From NCBI GenBank assembly GCA_963932145.1, contig OZ010581.1:87202787-87266786 (forward strand): DNA of 64,000 bases. Reading direction: 5' to 3'. The notes under the pieces are model-generated. The model had not been told where the DNA came from, did not search any database, and saw only the letters and a program-made list of their open reading frames with translations. The stretch is from Acanthosepion lycidas (lineage: Eukaryota > Mollusca > Cephalopoda > Sepiida > Sepiidae). The first letter of the stretch is position 1, and the number at the start of each line of letters is the position of its first letter. The position numbers were made by a program, and so were the translations under genes. Positions 45,414 through 55,979 of this stretch are shown here, piece after piece.

Positions 45414-46789
45414 CAAAAGAGACTCGATTAACAAGGGATGCATGTAAATTATTAAAATGAGATAAATTATTTTTACGCTTTTTATTATTTCGTTCCTTTT
45501 TAAACTCGTTCTTCGTTTTCTGTTTCCTTGTGCCATTTCAATGTATATTTTTTTATTTTGCATGAATTTCTCATTCATATGCAATTTAAAAAGTTACATT
45601 TTTATTTTTTATTTATTCTTAATTTCATATTAGTTGCTTTCTCCTTTTCCTCTCCTCTGAACTATGTTTACAGCTCTTTTTACTCTGTTTGCCATTATTT
45701 TTCGTAAATATTCTATCCATGTTTTTCTGTCTATTTTTCTGATATTTTCACGTGCATCACAGTTTTTGTCTTGTTACTCTCTTTACCCACAATCCTCTGA
45801 CGACACCATTTCAACCTATTACATCTTTTATTTGAATTCTCTCCATTTCTCAATTGTCTCCATGACCAATATCCCTATCTCTCTTCCCTTCTCAGTGCCA
45901 CAGGATGATCTTTTCACGCGACATTATCTCATCATGTGGCGCATTCAATGTTATCTTCCCTGGCAGCCATTAGCACTGGTGCGATGTGTCAACAACAGGC
46001 AGTTTTCACAAAAGTAGTCTCTGCAAAAAGAGTAACATTTTGTTATCGATTACATTGCACGTTTGCTGCGACACTATCTGTCTGCCACTCCGGGAATCTA
46101 ATGGCAAATTTGAATTTCTCTTATCTTTTGGCGCAAAAATGGACAGCTTTTGCCCGTCGGCGGTCAGCAAAATTTCATAAACCTCACATCACCATACACA
46201 CCAATCTAACAAAGTAACTGAAATATATTTGCTTATTGCTTGTGGCATCCGTTAGGTAATCGATTGCAGCCGATTTTGAAATGCGTTAAACCATATAAAT
46301 ATGCCTTTCTGTAAATTTTCCAAAATGTTTCGGACTTTTGGATATAAAGAATTTAAAATATTAAAGAAAATTATCTTTTTCATAATATACTTTGTTGAAA
46401 GAAAGAAAGAATTTAATTTTTGATGAATAAGATTTAGGCTTTACACCCCTGATGATTCGAAATTCAGCAAATGTGGAAAATATTTTCATAAAAAGATATA
46501 TTCACCGGCAAAATGAGAAATCAGACATTGCATAGAATACCTACATATTCTGTAGAATGCTTAAAAACGTCTAGACGATGTAGAAAATCAAAACCTTTAT
46601 ACACTTTTCCTAAGTGTTTTGTAAATTACGGGATTTGTTTTACACAACGTTTATGTAAAAAAATTTCGGACATTTCTGATCAGAAATAAAAGTGATAAAT
46701 AAAATAATTCCAGGATAGAAATATATAATAAGCTGATTTGTACTAGAAAAAGAATGTCAAGACATTCATTTTATTTAATGCTATTAATA
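45413..46789. other. Stretch without a recognised gene
   Basis: Overlapping open frames of 60-117 codons at 45,664-46,217 are on the same strand in conflicting frames and show no domain. The 45,980-46,200 part is GC-richer and may belong to an unrecognised repeat. Confidence 0.4.
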
Positions 46790-46973
46790 AATTCCGGTAT
46801 ATCTCCATGCTCTCTCCTCGGTCCTGGTCCGTTGCTGCTGGTTTTTTTGTTTTTTTGTTTTTTTTTGTTAATGATCTTCCTAGGAATATCAATATAATCC
46901 GAGCCTGGTAGCTCATCTTTCCCCTGACCGGAGCTCAAATAGAAAAATGGCTTTCATCAAAATCTACGGTAGT

Positions 46974-47021
<48 letters not shown>

Positions 47022-47560
47022 GATCTGACCCTGAGTTTTCTGGAGTTACGAGTAACGGCAGTTTTGTCAATGTGTCTCCATGTTTCGAACATCATTGACC
47101 TCAAGTGGAACTCATACATACAATCCACTGAAAAGATGCAATAAAATTGCCGGCTCACTGTACTGCTTCAGAATGATTTCGATACCACAAACTATGCTTT
47201 ATCTTTACAAAAGTCAGGAGTATTGGTGCAATATGTGGGCTGAGGCTACCCAATCCTCACATTTTAGGTTTGATAAAGTTCAAAGTCGTTTACGTGGCTT
47301 TGTGCGGAGTGACATGTTTTCAATCCCCTTTCTCACAGACGCAACGCTACAAGCCTCTAATTATTTCCATGGTAAATGTTAGGACGGGCTCCATTCTTTA
47401 GTCCCATTTATTCAGAAGTTTACAGCTAAACCCACCGTACTGTGTTCACGGTGTCAAAACAACTTTACTTCCTGCGTATCCCAACTGTAAGGAGGAAGTC
47501 CAGCAGCCTTTTCAGAAAACGACGATTTAGGGGACAGACTCACGCGCTGATGCTCCCTCG
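46790..47560 (+). mobile_element. jockey/CR1-like LINE, second copy, heavily decayed
   Basis: RT motif B remnant ISPCSLLGPGPLLL (~46,800-46,842) and FVNDLP, then after (ATC)n the post-catalytic block with IIDLKWNSYIQS (~47,091-47,125), KIAGSLYCFR (~47,143-47,175), LYLYKS.EYWCNMWAEA (~47,195-47,245) and LSHRRNA (~47,330). Order and wording parallel 28,250-29,090 (DLRWNKYIES, RKVGSLCR, VYKST..MEYCCHIWSGA), so it is the same or a sister family. Many frame changes. Confidence 0.7.
46975..47021. repeat. (ATC)n microsatellite inside the LINE
   Basis: About 15 ATC triplets. Frames through it encode Ile, Ser or (minus strand) Met runs and are not genes. Confidence 0.95.
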
Positions 47561-48236
47561 AACGCTACAATCTTAATCTCCTTTTCAAGTCAGTGTCAAT
47601 AGTTACCTATCCTCCATACCCAGAAATCAATACTTACTCTTTTTAACTCTTATATTGATATAAAACATTTCATTCAATAAACATCTACCTTGAGTGGCTC
47701 TTTGGGCATGTATTGGATGAACGTCAGGAAAAATGAATTTCTATCACAAACAAATTATGATATTAAGCAAATAATTTCAATTGTATTTTAAGGCCAACTG
47801 AATTTGGTCTAATTTATAAAGGCTTTTAGATTAAATGCCAAGTGATATTTCTGCTATTCTATCACTCGAACACGAAATTGTTAAGGGCTCTCAATTTCTC
47901 ACTTCTTCTCTTGTTCTAAATCTAATAGCAGAAAAACGAAGAGACAATACTAAATGGTTAACAACGAAAATAAAAAATATTAATTCTTTAAACACTATCA
48001 ATAAGATGTGTAAGAAAAGATACGATAATATCATACCATTAAAGCCAAAACAGAAGACATGTTCTGGTCTCAAAAAATAATTCGAGTTATATTTCAATCA
48101 CTTTCCACACTGATCTGAAGATGTCAAATGAAATAAAATATAAACAGGTATATATCCGAACCAGAAAAGAATTAGATCACCAAAAGAACAGTGCCGTTTA
48201 CTGAAAGAGGCTAGAAAAAATTAATACGATATTCAT
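47561..48236. other. Stretch without a recognised gene
   Basis: A plus-strand ATG frame at 47,835-48,080 (81 codons, Lys-rich end) has no recognised family. Nothing else. Confidence 0.45.
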
Positions 48237-48815
48237 GCTCAGAATTATATGAGAAAGAGAAATACAAATGTAGAAGGATGTATACCTATGCTTTATAGAC
48301 AGTGCAAAGGCTTTTGATAACGTTTGACAGAATGGATTGTTTGATCTTTTAGCTAAAATTGACCTATCTGAGAAAAATATTAGAATAATGCAGAATAGCA
48401 TATGTGTAAGGAGCAAGTTTTAAAGAAAATGGAAGCAAAAAAGACGCTCATGCTTAGAATCAGAAAGAAGCAGTTGAAATTCCTTGGCAACGTAATGAGG
48501 AAAGAGATTCTAGAGAGTCTAACATTCACATGATATACTAAAGACAAAAGGGGGAAAGCAGTGAACATACCTAATGAGCTTGTGTAAATGGATGACAGAA
48601 CAGGCACAATGAAAACCTTGCTGAGATAATAATAACCTTGTTAAAACTGCACAGAATAGGAAATTGTGGAGAGACCACGTCCTGAAGGGACACTATAATA
48701 AAAGAAGATATATCCAAACCGTAATTAACAGTGTACTAAACACTGAGGAAATCAAGAATGCTATAGAAAAAGCTATAGAAAAAGCTTCACTTGACATCGC
48801 GGTGGAACTTTAGAA
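48237..48815 (+). mobile_element. RTE-like LINE, copy 1, internally deleted
   Basis: RT motif A CFIDSAKAFDNV (~48,291-48,325) with GLFDLLAKIDLSEKNIRIMQ (~48,336-48,395), followed without the YADD region by EQVLKKMEAKKTLMLRIRKK (~48,410-48,470), QLKFLGNVMRKE and the C-terminal NRKLWRDHV (~48,655-48,685). The jump from the motif A helix to the C-terminal KKTLM block shows a large internal deletion. Stops are frequent. Confidence 0.75.
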
Positions 48816-49512
48816 AGTAGCATACTCACTCTTCGAAATCAAAATTAAATTTCTCAGTTTAATTAAGGAAGTCTCGAATTAAAAGCAGTGAGACATATGA
48901 TGCATAAATGCTGTGCGGAAACAAAAAGTAACCCTGAAGGCCTATCATAATCAGATCTATTATAGTGGAGATAGCAATGCTAGACTTTCTATGATCCAAA
49001 TCAGTGATAGTACATTGGATTTAGCATAAACTATCAAATAGAATATTTATACTGTTGATATTATAGTTGTATATCTCAATATCAATGTAGACTTCCTTTT
49101 CCTATTCATCAGAAAGCGACTTTTAAGCTCAGGCTCCACTGAATGTCTTTATCTTGTAGAGGAAATATATTAGTCCACACAGTCGCATATAATCCCCAAA
49201 TCTATTTGATCTCTTCTTTGACTGTACAAAAGACATGGGTGGAAAAGAAATGGGTGGAAAAATATTTGTGGACGAGGAAAATTACAGCTACCACTATCAT
49301 AAGAAAAATGCCGGTGAAACAAAAACATACTGGCGATGTGTAGAGCGATCTTACAAAACTGTTAATCTGTCATTGCATTTTAAACAAAAAAAAAACTTAA
49401 TATTTTTTTATTTTATTACTTTAAAAAAAGAACATGATTATTGCCTATGCTTAAAAAAAAAATTATTGTAATTCCCTTTAAATCTTTCAAAAATGAGGTA
49501 CACAATTATCCA
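48816..49512. other. Stretch without a recognised gene
   Basis: Nothing recognised. Open frames of 66-78 codons at 49,143-49,471 have no family likeness. Confidence 0.5.
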
Positions 49513-49607
49513 GAGGCGCATTTGTCTAGGGACGCAAATGTCTAGGGACGCAAATGTCCAGGGATGCAATTGTCTTGTACGCAATTGTCCAGTACGCAAC
49601 TGTCCTA
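49513..49607. repeat. 16-bp minisatellite, six units
   Basis: Units of the type GGGACGCAAATGTCTA; later units are GTACGCAATTGTCCA. They end directly where LINE copy 2 begins. Confidence 0.9.
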
Positions 49608-49609
49608 GA

Positions 49610-50765
49610 ATTGAAATATATGGACAGTGTGAAAAGAAGATACGAAAGACAAAATGGAAATGGTAACGCAAAGTGGGATACACTAAAAGAAGCTTTGGTG
49701 ACATCAGCAAACAAGATCATACGAAAGGAAAATGGACGGAGAAGAAAAACTGAAAAGGAGACAGAAAACAATACCAAGACACGGAAAAGAATATAGAAAA
49801 GTACACAAATTAATAAGGAACAAATGCAGACAGGCTAAAGTCGAATGGCTTAACCAAAATTATGTAGAAACAGAAAGAACCGGTATCACAGATAAAAGAG
49901 ATATGCATAAAAATAAGAGACTTAACAGGACAAAAGGCATGCTCATTAACGGGTTGCATAAAATCCGAGTACGAAATACTGATATCAGAGAAAGAAAATA
50001 CTTCAGAGATGTAACGAATATATCGGAGAACTCTTCCACAACGAAAGTGAACAACCGGCAATACAATGAACTACAGAGCGACTGGAAATATTAAAAAATG
50101 GAGTAGAAGCTGCACTGGCCAAATTGAACAGAAACAGCCTCAGAGCCGGATGGAATTGTAATAGAGATGCTAGCAGCCTTAGATTTTGTCATAGTTAAGA
50201 TCACAAAAATAAATTAAATTAACAAAAATGTGACATACCGGAAGACCTAATTATATCTATTTTCATACCTCTGCCTAAGAAACGAGAAGCAAAAAAAATG
50301 TGAACTCCATCGGATAATCAGCTTAATGTTTAACAAAACTCATCATTCGAATTCTGATTAATAGAGCGCGCAGAAGAATTAGACCAGAGATAGAATAGTG
50401 CAGATTCATCAAAGAAGAGCGATACAAATTCAGGACATTCTATTTATAGAATACGCAATGGCGTCCGACAAAGTACGTCACAATGATCTGTTAGAGCTGC
50501 TCAGCAACCTTAACTTATTCGAGAAGGATATTAGAATAATCAAGTATCTATACTGGTAGGATAATTATACACACAGGAGAGACTGAAGAAAAGAGGGACA
50601 GAGGAAAACAGCGCGTAAATACTTGATGGGCTTGAGTAAATGGTTGGTAGAACAAGGTTTGGGAGAAATAACAAAAAGACAAGATTTATTAAGAGCCACA
50701 AGGAAGAGAAAGATGTAGAGGGCCAGGATAGCCTCTGAAGGGACACGTCGCATATAAAAGAATGA
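49610..50765 (+). mobile_element. RTE-like LINE, copy 2, internally deleted
   Basis: Pre-RT linker (WDTLKEALVTSANKIIRKE ~49,676-49,730; RQAKVEWLNQNY ~49,830-49,864), EPDGIVIEMLAALD (~50,136-50,180), CELHRIISLMF (~50,300-50,333), motif A region FIEYAMASDKVRHNDLLELL (~50,446-50,505) and FEKDIRIIKYLYW (~50,518-50,557), then directly the C-terminal KRDRGKQRVKYLMGLSKW (~50,592-50,645) and ATRKRKM (~50,697). The catalytic YADD part is missing, as in copy 1, but the junction differs. At least six frame changes or stops. Confidence 0.8.
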
Positions 50766-50821
50766 GAATTTGCATAAAAATGAAGATAATTGTTTTTCTT
50801 CGCTTTTAACTTAATCTAATT

Positions 50822-50885
50822 AAGAATGTAATCGTCTTCCGTGTATTATGTCAATACATAATACGCAGAAGACGGTTACATTCTT
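50822..50885. repeat. Palindrome, ~30-nt arms, 3-nt loop
   Basis: Left arm 50,822-50,851 (AAGAATGTAATCGTCTTCCG..) pairs with 50,855-50,885 with three mismatches, all C/T transitions. It lies 57 bp behind LINE copy 2. Confidence 0.9.
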
Positions 50886-52039
50886 ACTCATTTTAGCTGT
50901 TAATGCTCGATGATTTGATAGAATCAGAAAGAAACCTTTCTATACTACGTCGTCGGAAAATGCAGATAGCTTCATGTTCAGCTGATAGGTACCTACATAA
51001 TATTTTCTGAAGTACTAGTATGACTAACTGCAAAGATCCGTAACCATCAACATAATTCAAAATATTTTCTTTGGCTAGTATCTTGCTTCTCAACGAGAAC
51101 GTAATTTCCTTTGGAAGATGTATATCTACTGAATTAGTCTATAGCTACAGCTATAATTAACTGCATCAATCATGCATTATTTTCCTGATCTTAATGTTTA
51201 AGAGAATGAGTAATATTATCAAGTGGTAGAAAACGAGGGATGTTAAAGATATTTGTATGAATGCATTAAGGTAAAATTATACTATAGTCAGATAACCAGA
51301 ATCGAAATGTCGGCTTTTGTGATTTTCAAAGTAAGAAATCATGTAACTCAGTAACTTAATGTAACACAACATTACAATTTACAAACACGAGAATAAAGCA
51401 CTTGTAATGAAATTTCTAAATGTCTTAATGCAGTAGATCTAGAATTTAATAAACTGTTAGGTCTATCACACTAATATATATTGAAATTTCGAGTTGTGTC
51501 ACTTATCACTCTTTTACTTCTGCGCTCAAAGAGAGAAGACATACCTAATGGTCTCAGTTTTCCTAAAATAATTCCTTTTGAATTATGACAGATTTAAGAT
51601 TTTACAGCATTCTAAAATTATTATTTTGATTTGTGTTACTGGCACAATATAAAAAATGAATTAGTGGATGTCAGAATTAACTTTTAAATGTTGGTGATTG
51701 ATAAACATATACAGAGAAAGATTCATGCACGCATCACCAAATAAGATACGAATTTTATCTAACTCTATTTTAATCTAACGCTACTGTAAAAACAATCAAA
51801 TTGGCAATCTTTCGGAAAACTAGTAATCGTAAAATCAGATAAGAAATAACTTCATTTTCTCACCCCATATATAATATCGCCTTTGTATATAGAATTTATA
51901 ATTTTCAGGATTATGTTAGGCTTTTGTTTAAAAAGGAAAGATTAACAAAATAGCTTAGGAAAAAGTGAGGACAAATAAAAATAATCAACATTGAAATGAT
52001 TAAATCGTAAAAAAAAAACAAAACCATTTCTATTAATAT
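50886..52039. other. AT-rich stretch without a recognised gene
   Basis: Nothing recognised. Confidence 0.6.
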
Positions 52040-52560
52040 ATCTTGTGGGAGAGTGGAGAATATTCTGCACAATGAGCTCGGTGAGTTCCAGGTCTTCTGA
52101 TACCTAATGAAAAGCGCTTAGACGGACCACATCACGTGAAAATCTGACATTGTTTGTGGTAGATCAAGCTGGTTTCCTTGAACGTTTCCTCACCCAAGAT
52201 GAATGTTGGGTTCATCGCTTTGAGCCAGAGAGAAAAAGACGATCAATGCAGTGGAAACATCCCACCTCAACTGCTCCAAAGAAAGTTAATGTCGTTTCAT
52301 CTGCAGGGAAGGACTTTGTGTTTTTGTGTTTATTGGTTATCTTCAAAAGAACCACTCCATCAATGTAGTGTATTATGCCAAATTACTGAGGTAGTTACGA
52401 AAAGATATCAAGACCAAACGCACAGGTGACGAAAGGGGTTTTGTTTCATCAGAATAATCCTCCAGGATCTATAACATCTATGCCTGAGGATGGTGAATGA
52501 TTTTACCGAAAGTACTTGCAAGCAATATGGACCGAATATCTAATCCATTGCGCAATTAAT
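52040..52560 (+). mobile_element. Mariner transposase remnant
   Basis: Reads TTSRENLTLFV (~52,124-52,160), FLERFLTQDECWVHRFEPER (~52,169-52,230, containing the first catalytic D in QDE.WVH), SMQWKHPTSTAPKK (~52,245-52,287), SSAGKDFVF (~52,298-52,325), KDIKTKRTG (~52,405-52,430) and FHQNN (~52,446-52,460, in place of the second catalytic block HQDNA). The third catalytic D region is not recognisable. Several frame changes. No TIRs found. Mos1-like mariner family by wording. Confidence 0.82.
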
Positions 52561-52665
52561 TAAAACAAGGATCGTGTCGTTCAGAGAGTGGTCAGTGAGT
52601 TAATCTGTTTGCGATATGAGTTTGCCATTAATTAAATTAACCTTATTGATTTATTCTTTAAAAGA

Positions 52666-52670
<5 letters not shown>

Positions 52671-52719
<49 letters not shown>

Positions 52720-52741
52720 CGTGTGTGTGTGTGTGTGTGTG
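52671..52741. repeat. (TA)n(TG)n compound microsatellite
   Basis: TA repeats 52,671-52,710 then TG repeats to 52,741. Confidence 0.95.
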
Positions 52742-53539
52742 TAACAATATTTAACATCGCGTACGGACGAAAAGGGTTAAACAAAACGATTATAATAAAC
52801 TTCTTAGTTTTGTCTTATGTTCTAAAATGCCTGAAAATTTGAGGAATGCGTTAATTCCTTGCGTATGTTCCAATTATCTTTCGCTCAAATCAATCTTGGG
52901 TAATGTATATTCATCTCTAAAAGACAAACTTACTAGGTGTAAGGAGATGAGCTTGAATGCACTATGCACCAGTCTAGTAAAGAATGTTATGGAAATGAAA
53001 ATAATATGTTTTTAACTGTAGGCTATGCCATTATGAACTCATGTAACAGCTTAGCGTCCTTCATAGGATAGTAATAATGTATCTACTAATGTATGTTTGG
53101 ACCCTCTTATCAATAAATCAGATTTGTTGTTTCTTATAGTAATGATAATGGATAAATTTGAAGAATTCAACGTAGGATAAAATAGAAAAAATGTTGAATA
53201 ATAATTGCTACTTTGAAAAGTTGATAAAGACAGGGAACATCTGCTGACAATGTAATGCATTTATATAAGGAATTTCTTTCAAGAATAGAAAAGTGTAATT
53301 TTCAGTTGAGATTGTGTAATTCTAATTAAGATATCAAATGAGAGAAGACAATAAATTAGTTGAACACGGTTGTGATTTAGAATATCAGATATATTAGTTG
53401 AATTAGTTGAACACTGTTGTGATATTAAAATATTAGGCTATAAATATAATGTAGTTGATGATACATTATAAATCTCGTATAACTATCTAGATGTCAACAG
53501 TGATACTAAATAAATGATTTTATCTCAGAACTCTTGCGT
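52742..53539. other. AT-rich stretch with a short tandem duplication
   Basis: A ~48-bp unit with TTAGTTGAACACGGTTGTGA is repeated in tandem at ~53,358-53,455 with differences. No gene recognised. Confidence 0.5.
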
Positions 53540-54990
53540 ATTCGACCCCATTTCTTTATGTTTATCTGTCACGATTAAGGGCAGACTTATGTAACTTAAA
53601 AGTATCCCTGAAGAATATAAAAAACCGGTCAGTTTTAGCTAAAGATTTATTGCAATTAAATAAAATTAAATCTCTTCATAATTAACTATCGGCCAGCTTA
53701 TATATATATGACCCGTCTAAGAGGTCTTATGACTTGTTCGTCTATGTAGTTCAAGAAGGTATTAGTAAATTAATTTTTGCGATGACTAAGGTGGAACCTA
53801 CTGTCAAAACATCTTTACCAGCTTTGGGGCAGTTTTTCTTCCAATCAAATGTCTAAACAATATACTTGAAGTATTTGGTAAGTTCCGATTTGAGGACATT
53901 TTATAGCTGTGGATGCTCAGGTGGTGTTGTCATGTTTATTATCTGACGTTAACAATATAAAAACTAAAAATATATTTGCTAGGAATAAACAAAAGGACAT
54001 CAATAAATTAATTGAAGAAATCCATGCAAAATTTTCTCTATTCGTAAATTTGAAATATGTTCTCATTTCAGAAAACCCTGCCGATTCACACACAAGGTGA
54101 TTATCTTTTGAACAATTCAAACAAAAAAAATAGAATTTTGGATTTCGGGTTTCACTTGGCTGACGGCTCATTCAGTTGCATCGCCTGCAGATAACGAATT
54201 CTGACTAGTAAATTATACAATCGAATATTTTATACAAGGTTAGTTCAGTCTGTTTGAAGAAGCCTATTATACTCCAAATTATCAAAGCTGATAAGACTCA
54301 CCAGTTTGATGTTCCGATTCATATACAAAGACATATGAATTTGAACATGGTGCAAGGAACAACAATTTGTTTGTGGAAGGTGATGCAAAGATAATATTTT
54401 GCGAACGAAATCCAGTATTTGTTGAATCCACATAATAAAAATATACCGGATTTGATTTCCAATCTGAATCTGTTTTTTGACAAGGAAGAGATGTTGCGTT
54501 CTGGTGGTAGAATAGGTGAATGTGATATATATGATATATTCTGTATTACGTCCTTATGTTAATGGGGGACTAGTATTGAAAGGTAATGAAGAAGATATAA
54601 TATTAGAGCCCCCTAGCAGATCTAATTTGGTAAAACTTCTTGAAATTCGGAAGATTATCGTACAGAAATTTCGTGAAATATTTGGTATCAAGAATACCTA
54701 TTACATTTAAGAGAACAATATAAAAATCTGTTTGAGATTAATTTCTGCAATATAATAAAATTGATGACGTTGTTCTCATAAACAATCCTTTCAAACCGAA
54801 AATATATTGCTGGTAGTGTAATGGAATTGATACAAAGCAATGGCCATAATGTTTGCTTGTTGAAGGTAAAGAATGGTGATAGTACCGTTCAGGTATCCGC
54901 TAGAATTATCTCTTACTCGTGCATAGATCTAAAGTTCCCACAAGGAAGTAATTTTAAGCTTAAGCTACTAATTCAAAATGGAACATTGTT
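53540..54990 (+). mobile_element. BEL/Pao LTR retrotransposon fossil, pol remnant
   Basis: Contains RNase H-like sequence with AVDAQVVLSCLLSDV (~53,903-53,950) and KYVLISENPADSHTR (~54,055-54,100), a linker resembling BEL/Pao Pol, and a C-terminal segment with CLLKVKNGDSTVQVSARI (~54,856-54,910). Family call rests on this wording and order. No LTRs seen. Broken throughout, with many interruptions; old. Confidence 0.7.
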
Positions 54991-55979
54991 AGAAATTTGA
55001 AATTTTGAATTTTATTCTTTAAGGTCTTCTCCATCTGATGCTTGATATTTCAAGATTAAATGTTTGAAAAATTATTATATTATGAAAAACTGTAAATGCA
55101 AAAATATTTGGTTTCTTGCACCTTTCTTTGATGGGAAAGTGTTGGAAATTAAAATAATAAAAATGAACATTTTGTTATATTTATGCATGTACACTTATTT
55201 TGTAGATACGTTGTATTTTATTTTAAAATTAAAAAAAAAATGATATATAGACGTATCCAAATATCTGCAGATATATTGTCTGCTAGTTTAAAGATTTTTT
55301 ATCAGAGACGTTTTTGTCGTCACTTTTTGTGCTGATTTTTTATATACTAGCGGGAAAAGGAAAAACAATTTGGGGGCAGCGGCCAACGAGCCTTGAAAAG
55401 GTCCTTTAGGCAGAAGGGAGCCATCATCTCTTCCTTCACTGATACGTCGTAACAGCAGGATGGGTGGGCGTTGCCATGACAGCCGACTACCACGGGAGTG
55501 GTCTAATGTCTTCACAGCGAGTGCTGTTTTTGTAAGTTTAAAACATGCATTTTTATGTACCCGGCAGAGTATGCCGAAATTTTAAAGGGTTAAAACCATT
55601 ACCTTTAATGTTTGTTTGAAACATTTCATAAAACAATCAATAGAAAATATTAAAATAACTGAATTATGCTTTTCGTTTCGCTTGCAAGTACAAAAATCAC
55701 TTTATTATATGTTTGATATTAAATGTCTGAAATAATTCTAATAGCACCGAAACCTGTTATCAGTGCAATTCATGTATTATTCTTTTTTATACATATATAT
55801 TTTCTCTTTCTTTTTATTTCTATAAACATCGAGCGTTTGCTGTTTATTTCCTTCGTTGTCTTGTGTACATTGTTAACCTTCATGTGGGATTCGTTGTGGC
55901 TTGTTCCCGAACGGGAGAAATTTCACGATAATAAACTACTCCACCTTATTTTGTTGTTTCTAGTATTATAGCCACATCA
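54991..55979. other. Stretch without a recognised gene; one GC-richer island
   Basis: Segment 55,340-55,530 is clearly GC-richer. Its minus strand is open for 75 codons (55,515-55,288) with LDHSRGSRLSWQRPPILLLR, but no family or exon context is recognised, and it may be a repeat. The rest is AT-rich. Confidence 0.35.

Noticed and set aside
45664-46217. Cluster of 64-117 codon frames
   Set aside because: They overlap in conflicting frames on one strand with no recognised domain and no consistent coding bias.
46947-47158. Ile-run and minus-strand Met-run frames
   Set aside because: Produced by (ATC)n inside a LINE.
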